A program made the translations under genes and the position numbers. Under the pieces are notes generated by a model. That model worked only from the letters and a program-made list of their open reading frames with translations. It did not search any database and was not told where the DNA came from. A stretch of DNA of 64,000 nucleotides from Corticium candelabrum (Eukaryota > Porifera > Homoscleromorpha > Homosclerophorida > Plakinidae), in assembly GCF_963422355.1 (NCBI RefSeq), contig NC_085101.1, forward strand, positions 2,725,701 through 2,789,700. The letters run 5' to 3'. Positions within the stretch are counted from its first letter, which is position 1. Every line of letters starts with the position of its first letter. Positions 12,701 through 24,001 of the stretch are shown in pieces.

Positions 12701-13845
12701 ACCTTTACACTTGTGTAACATACGAACAGTATTTGAAGGGCTTACTGGAGATAAAAACTGATTTTATTGCCAGAACACTTGAACATATGGTACGCACAAC
12801 AGCTACAATGCAAAAGCTACCTCACTTGAGATCGGCTCAGGTGGGCATGTCCGATCGTGACCCTGCACTTTTAAGTAAACATACAAAAATTGTTAATGTA
12901 ACCATTTTGCTCACCTATATCTTCCAGTACCTCACAGAATCGATATTGAACATACTCGATCAGTTCTTCATCTGTCATCTTATATGTACTCTTTACTGGA
13001 CGCGGTCCAGACCCATGGTCAAAGCCCAATAATGTCTGATCATAGTTCATCATTTTACCACTCCTTATTCTGGTTTCCACGAGGTCCTGGATAACACCAG
13101 GCGCAAACATCTTGCAGAGAACAGAAAGTCCATCCGCATCAACAAGTAAAGAATACGCACCAGGATACGCAGCAAGGATTCCCTTCAGTGCCCAAGGAGA
13201 TCGAAACAACTCAATCACTCCTCTACCACCTGCCATCATAGATAAAATATCAGACATTATTCCGCCCTCCATAGACCGAACAAGAAAGTCATTCTTCACT
13301 GCCTCGACTCGCTCGCAATAACTAGACAACGGTCTTATACCCAATTCCACAAGGTCCTTGGCTCCTTCCAGACGTGAGATCAAACCGAGAATGGACACAC
13401 AGTAGTACCCGACTGAATACCATTGCCGGTTGAAGTCGGTTTTCATTGAGCGCGAGAGTCTCACTTTGGCAAGCTTAGGAATGGCTTCGCCGAGTCCCGC
13501 GTTGCTGACGAATTCCAGATACTTGATGAAGTCGTTCTTGAACATGGGGCCGTATAGGCGGAGGGCGCGCTTCTGTATGAGAACGCTGTGAATCTCGGTC
13601 AAAATCATCACCTGGATGGTACTGTAATCTTTCTCTGCGTTTAGGAACTCCGGGTTTTTTAGGACTTTCGAGAGGGCCGACATCTTCTCGGTGAGACTCC
13701 AGTCGCTCTCCATGATGCAGCGCAGGCACCAGGTGCTGACGTCCCCGGTGCATGAGATTGTGGGGTCGCCGCCGGAACGAGAGCACAAACGCGGAGATAT
13801 CATATCATCCTTGTCACCTGGAGCATCGAATGGACTGGCAGCCAT
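9728..13845 (-). CDS. ARM-like / TPR / MYND zinc-finger protein, two exons, 774 aa
   Basis: Exon 1 is 13845-12915 and exon 2 is 11121-9728. The donor GTGAGC and acceptor TTGCAG join in phase (1 nt plus 2 nt), giving 774 residues. Residues about 1-510 are helical, Leu-rich and armadillo-like, with no named family recognised. Residues about 526-634 contain TPR-type helices (RKRGNSAFTEGRYRAAVEAY, AVLYSNRAECYLRLRKFENA). A charged Lys/Glu linker follows, and residues 736-773 are a C-terminal MYND finger with the full Cys/His set (CAECG, CGRC, FCNKEC, HKLIC). MYND and TPR modules bind protein partners such as Pro-rich peptides or chaperones. The order, with MYND last, differs from UNC-45 (TPR first) and from SMYD enzymes (no SET domain seen). 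It is probably an adaptor; the precise role is unknown. Confidence 0.8.
11122..12914 (-). other. 1.8-kb intron of the TPR/MYND gene
   Basis: Intron between the two predicted exons, GT-AG on the minus strand. It holds a short GGT/GT-rich run near 11498-11523 and no recognisable gene. The ORFs inside it are short and lack homology signals. Confidence 0.6.
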
Positions 13846-14269
13846 CGCGTAACACCCAAGCTAGAAAAGCACATACGCAACTTAATTAATTAAATAGGAG
13901 CGGTCTACGTTTCAGTCTAACTCCCGTATGTAAAATTTACATGCTAATTAGTAGGGTGTAGTCATTTTATTTTCAGTTGTTGGTGCAGTTGTCGTTGCTT
14001 TAATTTTTAACGTCACAATACATCAAACATTTTACATGTTCTTAACCCTTCGCCCACCACAGACTTTCGATCAGTAGGTGTAAATATCACCTGAACTTCT
14101 GACGCGAACACATATCACCAAGAATGTACTAATTGGGTAGCGCGCGCACGTAACCTACAATCCATTACAATCCATTACCTATTATTCGCAATTGTACCCA
14201 CATTATAGAAGCGAAAATTACAATACATACAGATTTGAAAAGCCTGTTAATTGCGCTTTCGAATCATAC

Positions 14270-14652
14270 AAATCTCATAGCTATTGATGATAGTTTCGAT
14301 GCGTTCATGTCAACTTCTTGTCTAAGCTGCACTAATTGAATCGCCGATGTCTTCATCATCGAAAAGATCTTCTTTCTTGTGCGTTGCATCGTTGTCTGAA
14401 TAGCTAATAAACATATGGAATATTAGAAAACGGTTTGAACGATTGTTCTAGACATCATTCTCTAACCAAAACATACGGGCACTTAGCCATAGCAACAGAA
14501 AATATGCCGTTACTATGGGCATAACTCAAATTATCAGCAACGACTAGAGGCCAAACTTATAACACAGCTACTGAAACGCATACTAAAAAGATATCGCAAA
14601 AAAATGAAACGTTTAGACATAAAAATGATGTACTTACAGCGCCGCGCGTCAT
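14270..14652 (-). CDS. Possible G-protein gamma-like exons (partial, doubtful)
   Basis: A tiny exon (14652-14638: ATG plus four codons, donor GTAAGT) can splice in phase to 14395-14270 (acceptor CTATTCAG, donor GTATGA). The joined reading ends in QLVQLRQEVDMNASKLSSIA, which fits the QLR.E......K.S..A pattern of heterotrimeric G-protein gamma subunits. The expected final exon with a CAAX box was not found before the next gene. A second frame through the same acceptor is also open, to a stop at 14322, and encodes an acidic tail (KKEDLFDDEDIGDSISAA). The two readings exclude each other. It may be a decayed copy or chance. Confidence 0.25.
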
Positions 14653-15321
14653 CGCTGTTTCTTCCAACGGAATATCTCACTCGTTTGGCGCCGTATCGGC
14701 GTCAAATGATGCGTTCGACACGAAACACACGTAAGAAACGTTTGAGTATGTTGTTTTCGCCTCCAAATTGTTGGCGAAATTTTATCGAAGAACAAAGGAC
14801 TACCAGACCGCCATGCAGCGTCTCGGCAAAAATTGTGACGAAGCCGCATGCGCCGCTAAAATCTTGCCCGTATGTATAGACACGCCCAAAGGGTGTGTCT
14901 AACGGCTAAAAATATTTTGATTGGCTAACAAAGCTGGAGAGGATGAATATTGAACCACAAAGTCACCTGACCGGAAGTCGGTCACGTGTGACGTAAACGG
15001 AACTTGCGATATCTGGTGATTGATAGAACGTAGACGGTTGAAAGTAGGCTCATTCGAAAGAGAATTTATTAGCCATTCGTTTAAGCTATATTTTGAAAGT
15101 GGAAAGAAAGGATCCGTTTCGGGAAAACGGTCGACAGTAAGCCGGGTACTAAAAAGAGGCGGAGATAAGGCATACGTAGGCATACGTAAGCATACCTATT
15201 CGTGCGTGGCGTAATTTCGGTAATCTGTCTACCTAGGTGGTGGGCGAGGGGTTAAATTTTATATTGCTGCAAACTAAAAGACACGCCTACTTTCATCTCC
15301 CGTATACTCTGTTTAGGACGT

Positions 15322-16527
15322 ATGGCCAAAAAGCGATACAGCAAGCCTCCAGTGGCATCAGACAATGTGGCTAAATCAAAAATAAAGATCAAGAAGAAAA
15401 AGACGTTGGTGGGTTATCGTCAGCTTGTACTGTTGCAAGTAGGTTTGTTTGCTGTTGCTGCTGTCATCTTTGGGGTCTGGTACTCGTATCGGCCACATGA
15501 CAGTGATGCTGAGGAGTACAAACTGATGAACAAACCGAATGCTACACAGAAAATAAAGACAAAACCGGATCACAGGCAGTCACGTGACCAGCAGGCTAGT
15601 CACAAGTTTACTGTATCTGTACAAAATTATATTGAAATGCAGAGTGTGGTTGTGAATGACATCCAACTGCGTGTTCAAGAATTAAAAGTACAACAGAGAA
15701 AGTCTCACGCCAAAGTTTTCATAATTGAAAATTTTCTTAGCCAGCATGAGATGCAAAGCCTTGTCAAGGCTCACGACCATCATTCTACTGATCTACGTAT
15801 TCCGCCCCCTTTGTTTTGTTTCGATGGTGTCAACACTCTTCAGGCACATCTCGACGATGCAGGAATAAAGTATACTGCATCCGACTCAGACTTCACTGCG
15901 GGAACGTATTGTGTCAACTCGACTTTTTCTCATCGACTGAAGCATGTGTTAAAATGGAGCGTGAGCACCGCTTTCTACACTGGCGAATCTAAGTTTTCGT
16001 GGATATTGCAAGATCGTATATTTAAAGCAACTGGGCTGAAGCCTGAGAATGGTGGTAAATATCAATTGACATCTTACTCTGAAGGGGTCGGCTACAAGAC
16101 ACATACTGATTGTGTACTGAACGATGAGAAACGGGATCGATACGGTACCTTCCTTGTGTACTTAGAGGATGTTGAGGAAGGTGGCGAGACGAGGTTCCCA
16201 CAACTTGATATTGCTGTGAAACCCAAAGCTGGTCGAGCACTCATTTGGAACAGTATGGATGCCGAAGGCAACTGTGATCCTATGACTGTTCACAGTGCTG
16301 ATAAAGTTGCTCGAGGACGAAAGGTTATTTTGCAGAGATGGTACTATTATCATAACTTTCCTGCATTAGGCAAACGCATGTCTGAACCAGATCTGCCAGT
16401 TCGGTTACCACATCAACCTATGGTGCAGTGTGACCAGTATGATAGTGGCAGTTGTAGGTGGTATGATGAGTGGGGCTATGGTCATCTAAGAGAGTATCGG
16501 CAAATGAATCAGAACAATCAGTTGTAG
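15322..16527 (+). CDS. Membrane-anchored prolyl 4-hydroxylase-like 2-oxoglutarate dioxygenase, 401 aa
   Basis: Single uninterrupted frame. A Lys-rich N-terminus precedes one hydrophobic segment (residues about 34-54), predicting a type II membrane protein with the enzyme in the ER lumen. The C-terminal half is a P4Hc double-stranded beta-helix. The iron ligands are His261 and Asp263 (THTD) and His324 (TVHSAD), and Lys334 (GRKVILQRW) should bind 2-oxoglutarate. This family hydroxylates prolines using Fe(II), O2 and ascorbate. The arrangement resembles plant and algal P4H and animal P4H-TM more than collagen P4H alpha, because no peptide-binding N-terminal domain is seen. It starts about 1.5 kb from, and divergent to, the MYND gene. 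The substrate is not deducible. Confidence 0.9.
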   Translation: MAKKRYSKPPVASDNVAKSKIKIKKKKTLVGYRQLVLLQVGLFAVAAVIFGVWYSYRPHDSDAEEYKLMNKPNATQKIKTKPDHRQSRDQQASHKFTVSVQNYIEMQSVVVNDIQLRVQELKVQQRKSHAKVFIIENFLSQHEMQSLVKAHDHHSTDLRIPPPLFCFDGVNTLQAHLDDAGIKYTASDSDFTAGTYCVNSTFSHRLKHVLKWSVSTAFYTGESKFSWILQDRIFKATGLKPENGGKYQLTSYSEGVGYKTHTDCVLNDEKRDRYGTFLVYLEDVEEGGETRFPQLDIAVKPKAGRALIWNSMDAEGNCDPMTVHSADKVARGRKVILQRWYYYHNFPALGKRMSEPDLPVRLPHQPMVQCDQYDSGSCRWYDEWGYGHLREYRQMNQNNQL

Positions 16528-17398
16528 TTCTGTTAGTATTTTAATTTAATTACGAGAAATTGGTTTTAAGTAAACGATGTTTTAATGTGTTGTCGAAAAA
16601 AACATTTAATGATGCCAGTGTGCTCAACTCTTACAGTATCTCATTATAACATTTGTATTCTTTCGTTCAATCATTTCACATTGAAAATAATATAACAGCA
16701 GTCTGTTTATAGTGTCTGTGACTATGAAATGAAGCGTTTTAATTAGTATATTACGAAAAACAGGTTTGCATTTAGCTCGCTTGTCAGACCGTTGTTGCAT
16801 TCTCACGTGAGGGCGGTCTACACTACTAAGCTTTGACATGTGACAATTTGACTTAAATAGTTGAATTAAAAATTGCAACGTTAGTTGATATGATTTTAGT
16901 TTGAAATAGTCGTTGTTATACTTTAAATAGTTTGCTATAAGTTGTTTCAATTTTTTAAATTAAAAATATTTTAGCTCTTGCCAGACCGTTCCGCTACTGC
17001 ATGTCAGGGGCTGTTCGTCAACAAACCTGCACCTAAACCATTACAATGTTCACATTCCCAAACGAAAGTCTAACAATACAACATGCGCTTGCCTCAGTGT
17101 AAATCGATACAAAATACTAATCACTAAATTTCACTAACGGATTTACCACAATGAAGTGATCACGTGACCATACAACAGATCTAAAGCCCACGCCTACAAC
17201 TACATTGTACAGTACTTTAGTAAATGCTAACGGTGTTAATAATTACGTAGTAGCTTTGGCTGCGGTATACATAAATAACAAAGTAACTATTTAGTCAGAC
17301 CATTCTCAGGTGATCTGTCATCGGCCAATCAGAGTGAACCTTGACATGAATTCATCCCGTGACTCCCGCGTATGTCATCGTCCTCGCGCAGGTGATCT
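16528..17398. other. Intergenic region between the P4H and sterol oxidase genes
   Basis: No coding potential supported. It contains the 3' untranslated region of the hydroxylase gene and the upstream region of the sterol oxidase gene. Several CACGTGA-type palindromes occur (for example near 16805 and 17160). Confidence 0.45.
17307..17398 (+). promoter_or_regulatory. Upstream motifs of the sterol oxidase gene (two CAGGTGATCT copies and CCAAT)
   Basis: CAGGTGATCT occurs at 17307-17316 and again at 17389-17398, touching the start codon. A CCAAT box lies between them at 17325-17329. In vertebrates, sterol-synthesis promoters pair SREBP sites with NF-Y (CCAAT) sites. The reverse complement AGATCACCTG resembles an SRE/E-box hybrid. 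This is a guess from spacing and motif only. Confidence 0.3.
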
Positions 17399-20300
17399 AT
17401 GGACGCCGTCGAATTTCTCTGCGACCTCGCTGCCAACGGGACGGCTTTCAACCCTCTGACGGAATCGTTCGAGTCCAGCTGGAAATGGATGCGCGGACGA
17501 TACAGCGACTTCCAGATAGCGACCGTTGGCTCTGTAGTCTGTCACGAGGTACGCTCTCACCCTCGGGACGGACGGTCACTTTTTAAACATCTTCATTTTG
17601 TTTCGTGTGTGCAGATTGTCTACTTTGCGCTGTGTTTGCCCGGCTTTCTCTTTCAGTTTGTTCCGGCGATGAGGAAATACAAAATACAGAAGGTTGATTC
17701 ACGTTTTCGTCGCATGTTTGCGTGGGCGAGACGCGTGATGGTTTGTTTGCTGTAGGACAAGCCTGAGACGGCTGAAGGGCAGTGGAAGTGTTTCAAACTG
17801 TTGATGCTAAATCATTTCGGTGTTCAAGTGAGTAAATATCATTGATATTAATCACGCTTTTATTTTATTCTGTTTTTACAGTTACCACTTATCTTGTCAT
17901 CCTATATGTTTACTCAATTGATAGGAATTCCTTTTGACTATGAATCAATTCCTCCATGGTATGAATTTGTTGTGTCATGTGCTATATTGATATTAGTGAT
18001 AAGGAATGGTTACAGTTAGCCTCGGTATTCCAGACTGCTTTCTGCATGTGATGGGAGGGAAGGGTGGGAGGAGAGAAGAAATCAGTCTGGGGACACTTTG
18101 GAAGAGGCACAACTGCTCAAGTTCAAAAACGTCCACTCCAATCAAAACCACTGCTCAAAAAACGGCCAATCAGCGCTGTAGACAACTGCTGACGTCAATG
18201 AGTACTTTTGTAATTACCTCTAAGCGATTCTCAGATGACTAATAGCACAGTGGGGTGCAGCTAACACAAATACAACGTGCTACGAGTTTCGCTCCTGATG
18301 ACATGATAACTCAGCGAATGTTTGTCAGACGTTACCGGACGGTAGAGCCATTGCAGCTGCTGTTCCGACTTGAAGCCTTGAAGACCCTTCAACTGCTTGC
18401 TAAGCGATTTGGGTACGAGATCGTGACGTCTTTGTCTTCTTTCTACTGGATTCACTAAAGTCACTCATTTTCTACGTTTATCCGTTCGTTTGTAGTCGGC
18501 TGGCAGCAAACAGCTTCTGGCAATATCCCACGAGCCATCTGGTGCTTGTTACTGTTCCTAATGAATGTGGGTAAGTATCGATTAAGATGAATACTGCCTA
18601 TTTCTGAAGTCACTTACAATAGAGCTGTCCTCAGACTGTTTTCTTCTCTCCTCTCACTCTCCCTTCCCATCACGTGCAGAAAAGCAGTCTGGAATACTGA
18701 GGCTAGGCTACAGTAAATTTGCCTAAGTGAAGCAGTTTCTCCATATATAGTGTACTACTTACAGACATATTCTGACTACGGAATTTAGACAAGTAGGTAC
18801 TCGAGATAACACAATGCACTATTTGAATACGTAAATTTGTGCAAACAGGCAAACTTAGCAGCTCTTATGCATATTAGAGCTGCTATTAGATAAGTTGCCC
18901 TTTGTAGATGTGCATACTAATTTTTTTGCCATCTCACTGAAGGAATTACGTTCTCTGTTATATACTTAGCTGTCTGTTTGTTTTTAGGTGTCTATTTGTA
19001 TGTATATTTTTCTCATTTGTGAGAGGCTGTATCTGTTGGTACAAAGTGAAATATATTATTATTATTGTTATTATTTTATTATTATTATTATTGTTATTAT
19101 TAGACTCTAATGTGGCCATCACTTCTGCCTTTATTGTGGTTTGGCAGTGATCACCTGTAGCTTGGCGTTATTCTTGGTAAAACTGGCTCTAGTTAGAACG
19201 ACAAATTGAGTGCTAAAATGTCATCATTCAGTAGGTAATTTCTAACTTATTATTAGCTTTGGGAGCTGCGACTGTTGTCGAAGCGTCGGTTTGAATGTGG
19301 TTTCAATTTTTTGTCTATTTACTCTACGTCTGCCTCAGTTTATAGACTTTATTTGATTACGAGACATTTGGTCATGTGACTATGACATTACCATGGTTTC
19401 CCGCCATTTTGAGTGACGGTAGTGAAGGTTGTTCTGCAGTTCAATGCAATAGCATATGGGAGAAAGGCACTTTGTTGAGTTTTTGCCATTTTCTTGCTGA
19501 GTTAGATCGTCATCGTCAATGGATGGCAGTAGTCAATCGAAAGGAGTGATCCCCAAGTGAGCACAGTTGGCTCTGTGACATCTGTTCTCTTCATTTTATG
19601 TCAGGAAAGAAATTGGATGATCTCCTTTTACCAGATTACGTCCCATCTGTCTTTATCTACACTACCAGACTGTTAAAAAGCATCAGGAAAGAATTTGAAA
19701 GCGTATGCTCGCCTTGTACGAGCTCGTCAAGACCGTCCAACATAACTGATCTACTGAAGGTGACTGCCATACTATATGATACAAGTGCAGTGCCCGCACA
19801 TATCAATTCCTGACTTTACAACAACTTCCATTTACGTGCAGCAGACATTTACAGACATGCCACTCAAGTGCATTGCCACTCAGTCACTTGGGCAATAAAC
19901 ATAAATGTCACAGAATCGAATAGGGCCTATGGTCAGTGGTAGCTTGTGCATCACATTTTGCTAGGATTTACATGCACCGTGAATATGCTTACTTGCAGAG
20001 CTTTTAGGCGTGTGCCAGGGTCAGAGGTCATGTATGGGATGAGTTTTGCTAAGAATTGACATAAACAGTGTGCGAAATAGTCTTTGACTGACCACCAGAC
20101 ATCATGTCCTGTCAATTCAAAATCTGCCGGACATTAGAAACGTCTGGTTGGACATTCCAATCCTGGCAAATACTACTTATCACTTACAATTCACAACTAT
20201 CTCAAATTAACTCCAAAATATCTTCCCCACTGTCGAATGCTAATCTCTCTAAAACCATCTTAGAATTACAAAGCCAAAGTTTGATGGACAACTGTTGATG

Positions 20301-22473
20301 GAGGTGTGAACTGGCTTGGCTAACGGTCAGGTGGTTATTCCGTGCTGATCTCAGTGTAATTGATTTCAAAATGTCGAGACTGTGAGACAACCAAAGACCG
20401 GAAGTTTCAACCACAAGGGTTATATACATTCTTTCCGGGTCCAATTGACACCTGCTTTGGGGTAAAGACCTTGTAACACCTCAAGGAGTGTAGCAATTAC
20501 ACGTGCAAGCGAACGTGTACACACACTGATCCCACCACATCTTTTTTTCTAACTTCTGAGTCCACCGCACTGGATATACAAGCACAAGGAACAAAGTAGT
20601 TTGGGTGGAGGCATACGTTTCTCCATTCAGATCTAGTTGATGGTTACTGTAGTGGATTAATTCATGACAATTATCATGGGTTGCCGCAGTAATTTGATGG
20701 TGGTGCATGTGTCCATGTATTTGTGTTGCCAAACCAAATCTCTTGGAATACACTGCACGAACAGGTCGACAAAAGACATTTGCCACCGCAGCTAGCTCAG
20801 AGGATGCTTGACCAAGTGCCTGGTTTCATGGCTCTAGATAAATAATACTTTAATGTTGCATGACTTTGCTGAAAGAGTCATAAGATATGCGTGCAATTAG
20901 TACAGCCTACTTTACAAATTACTAAAAAAAGCCTGACTAAAGAAAGTGGCCGTTGTTTGAGATAGCGATGACGAGAGAGACAGACTATCATTGCTTCCTC
21001 TAACAGCTAGACTCTGCCCTGGCTACAAACCCATCCGCGTAAAATTCTGCAGGCCTGTTCGGTTCTTCAACTGTCGTACCAAATGAGTTTTGGAAACATC
21101 GTCTTCGTCAGCATATGCACCATACCTCTAGACGTGGAAACTGCATCATTCCAAGAACATGCACTACGCTACGCTAGTGGCAGTTTTTAGTTCAGTGACT
21201 TAGTGCTATGCTATCAACTTATTCTTCTTCAGATTCTTATAGCCCCTACAGAAACATTACACGCAAGTATCTCTGCGTTTGATATCCTGCCGCATTCACG
21301 GTGTACCGTACACGTATCTGTATAGTATCATGTTCCTTGTAGTGTTTGTAATTGATGGAATGGCTTGCCCCTTTGATGAAGGATAGTCTGCACAACTTTG
21401 TGATTAGTAGTACTCTTAGGTGTGCAGTTGTTTTGTGCACCCTCCAAATATGAATATGTACTAGCCTCGACACTAGGCCTCCCTTTGCTTTTGGTGGTCC
21501 GACTGCACGAGGATAGCAACGGGACTGTATCACGTGATGTTCTCTCCGAAAAGCAAAGGGAGGCCTAGTAACTCAGTATGTCACGTGACAACTTAACTAA
21601 TTATGTCATTAGGAAACTCACCCTTTGTCGGTTTGTTTCATATTGCTAAAGACTTGCAAAAAGAGATCAGTTATGTTTTTGTTTACAGCAGGTATATCGT
21701 CATACCAACAGTGTTGGAACGGAAAGGCGCGAAATACAGTCAGTAACTATGCATGCTGGCCTTTGTGATGCTGCTTACTGTTTAGTTAGCGTAAAGAAAC
21801 GAGCGCAAAGACTGTACAGCCATGTCGTGCGCAAAAAGACCATGAGCAGATTCTGTCCTCTCTTGTTGTTGACTAGAATACTACGCAATACCGATTAGGC
21901 TACTGTACATGTACGCTTTTGTCTTAAACTATCATCGCGCTCCCGGAATCAATTGAAAGCCATTGCGACTATGCGTGAAATTTCTGCGTGGCTGATGTCA
22001 GCTTGAAGATACTCCAGAAGCAATCGCTGCACGTGACTAAAGTAATACCTTCACTCGCTGAGATGTAGGGAGAATACTGCAACTGTTTGCAACCTACAAA
22101 CGCGCCCTAACGATATTCTTGGGTCGGTACACAAGCTGTTGTAGCACACTAAATGACACCTGTGAGGTGGGCGATTGTTTACTGATCTCTGCATGTCTTA
22201 GAGGAAATAATCAGGAAGTAACTCAATATGATTTACAGTCGACCAATCATCATTTGCAAAATAGATCAGGTGACAAGTGTCACGTGACATGAGTTACTAG
22301 GCCTCCCTTTGCTTTTTGGAGAGAACACCACGTGATACAGTCCCGTTGCTATCCTCACGCGGTTGGACCACCGAAAGCAAAGGGAGGCCTAGTGTCGAGG
22401 CTAAATATGTACGTGTATGGTTGTCCATTCTAATGTTGTTGTTTGGTGCCCAAACAATCACTTTTACAGACTC

Positions 22474-22519
<46 letters not shown>

Positions 22520-22870
22520 TGGGGTGAGTGTGTGTGTGGGGTGTGTGTGTACATGCATGTGTTTGTGTGTGTTTGCGCACAGCTAAATTGTTGTTTGCAT
22601 TTCTATGTGTCAGGTACAACATTTTGCTGAGAATGTATGCATGCTTGTTAGTGGAGGACACATGGCACTACTTCTTTCATCGCCTACTGCACCACAAGCG
22701 TCTGTATAAGCACGTCCACAAGATCCATCACAACTTTCAGGCACCATTCGGAATGGTAGCTGAATACGCTCACCCAATTGAAACAATGGGTAGGAAAAAT
22801 TACTCAATAATAAAATCGGTTCACAGCAAACACTAGTGCTAGTCTCAAGTACCATTATATGGAAGTATGT

Positions 22871-22945
<75 letters not shown>

Positions 22946-23415
22946 CACACACACACACTGCATATACATATGTATTTGCAAACATATGAAGTCGAGGAAG
23001 GGGAGGGGAGTGTTAATTAATTAATTAATACTATAACTCTTCCTTTATTTAGTTCTTGGATTTGGCTTTTTCATCGGAATCATGTTGTTCGCCAACCACA
23101 TCTTCTTACTCTGGACGTGGATGGCTGTACGACTGATTGAGACTATCGACGTTCACAGTGGTTACAACATCAAACTCAACCCTCTTCATATCCTTCCATT
23201 CTATGGAGGTCAAAGAATAAGTGATGTTTTTGGGCGTGCTGCATGTGACTGTTATCCTAATTCTAGGCAATGAATATCACGACTTCCATCATATGAATTT
23301 TGTTGGCAACTATGGTTCGACGTTTACCTTCTGGGATAAGTTGTTTGGCACAGATCGACAGTGGAGAGAGTACAAAGCGAAGCAAGAGGTTGATGAGCTG
23401 AAAAAGACTGAGTAG
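17399..23415 (+). CDS. MSMO1: C4-methylsterol monooxygenase, seven exons, 285 aa
   Basis: Exons 17399-17548, 17615-17692, 17756-17827, 17882-17958, 22614-22789, 23053-23208 and 23267-23415 all have GT-AG sites and join in phase. The 285-residue product closely follows vertebrate MSMO1 (about 293 aa) from [18 protein letters not shown] to the FGTD tail. The fatty-acid-hydroxylase di-iron histidine boxes are complete: H144-X3-H148, H161-X2-HH (164-165) and H241-X2-HH (244-245). Several hydrophobic helices place it in the ER membrane. The family oxidises the C4 methyl group of sterol intermediates with O2 and electrons from cytochrome b5, so this animal probably makes sterols. The fourth intron is 4.7 kb and full of transposon debris; the others are 54-263 nt. 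Confidence 0.95.
18017..18708. mobile_element. 692-bp inverted-repeat element in MSMO1 intron 4
   Basis: About 85-bp terminal inverted repeats: the left end starts TAGCCTCGGTATTCCAGACT, and the reverse complement of the right end reads TAGCCTCAGTATTCCAGACT. The copy is flanked by TACAGT on both sides (18011-18016 and 18709-18714), a probable 6-bp target duplication. No transposase was seen, so it is a non-autonomous element. It begins about 60 bp past the exon 4 donor. Confidence 0.75.
19057..19102. repeat. (ATT)n microsatellite
   Basis: About 45 bp of imperfect ATT repeats inside MSMO1 intron 4. Confidence 0.85.
19390..19675 (+). pseudogene. THAP-domain relic inside MSMO1 intron 4
   Basis: One frame shows most of a THAP DNA-binding domain: a Cys pair (CSAVQC near 19430), a central hydrophobic/Trp region ([14 protein letters not shown]), a later Cys...His pair (LCDICSLHF), and a closing PDYVPSVF that matches the AVPTIF-type end of the domain. 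An in-frame TGA interrupts it where a Trp is expected. THAP domains occur in P-element transposases and in host regulators derived from them, so this is probably a piece of a dead P-like transposon or gene copy. Confidence 0.6.
20066..21040. mobile_element. Copy 1 of a CAGTGTGCGAAATA-ended repeat (right end missing)
   Basis: Starts CAGTGTGCGAAATAG and runs collinear, in the same orientation and with many small differences, with the element at 25232-26204 for most of its length (shared blocks include GATCCCACCACATCTT and GGCTACAAACCCATCCG). The matching right terminus was not found, so this copy is 3' truncated. It lies in MSMO1 intron 4. Confidence 0.7.
21462..22403. mobile_element. Foldback element with nested palindromic terminal repeats
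   Basis: Terminal inverted repeats occupy 21462-21589 and 22279-22403 (about 128 and 125 bp, high identity). Each arm is itself a hairpin. The left one has a perfect 21-bp inverted pair at 21472-21492 and 21549-21569 (core CTAGGCCTCCCTTTGC). The 690-bp interior has no coding potential. It lies in MSMO1 intron 4. Confidence 0.75.
22475..22550. repeat. (TG)n microsatellite
   Basis: Long TG run with GGGG interruptions near the end of MSMO1 intron 4, about 60 bp before exon 5. Apparent Cys/Val proteins here are repeat artefacts. Confidence 0.9.
22873..22959. repeat. (AC)n microsatellite
   Basis: About 85 bp of AC in MSMO1 intron 5. Confidence 0.9.
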
Positions 23416-23587
23416 AAATCGACGCCACTTGGATCTCGGTCGTTGCTCGATTAACTGTATGTTATTCGTTGTATTGTATAGATAGTGGTCATATTATGTA
23501 TGTGATTTAGTAATACAGCAATTGAATGTGTTCAGATTCTAGCATTTATGACTGTCTGTATGTCATATTCAGATGTGATATTATGGC

Positions 23588-23593
23588 AATAAA
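23588..23593 (+). terminator. MSMO1 polyadenylation signal
   Basis: AATAAA, 173 nt after the stop codon; the only canonical signal in the immediate 3' flank. Confidence 0.6.
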
Positions 23594-23839
23594 ATTGATG
23601 CATGCAGGATGATCGTGTTTAGTATACTATTATCATACGTGTGCTTCCGATGCCCCTGATGATTAGAGACTTGAAAACGTTCTCGCATGTGTATCACACT
23701 TGTGTCAGATCTGTCTCAGTTGCTTTGTGGTAATATTCTGAGGTGTGTAGAGCGCATGCACAGCGAAGGCATTCGGTAGTCTGCTCGTGCTTGGGTGTTT
23801 CACCGCTGTTTCTTAGATTGCACAGTACAAAAGGAATAT

Positions 23840-24001
23840 AGCCTGGTTCACAGTATGACATTGTCGCTGACACTGACACTGGAATAGAAATGAATCCTAT
23901 TTCAGCATCATCGTTGACATAAAGGTTGCCTCCTGCGTCAATGTTGTGTCTCTGATGTTGATGCTCAGCTGAGCGTCAGCTTCAATACTGTGAACCAGGC
24001 T
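23840..24001. mobile_element. Short MITE with AGCCTGGTTCACAGTAT ends
   Basis: About 162 bp bounded by AGCCTGGTTCACAGTAT and its reverse complement, with no coding capacity. Target duplication ambiguous (a T/A-rich 2-3 bp). Confidence 0.7.

Noticed and set aside
22297-22981. His/Thr-rich and Cys/Val-rich open frames
   Set aside because: They read (AC)n and (TG)n repeats inside MSMO1 introns.
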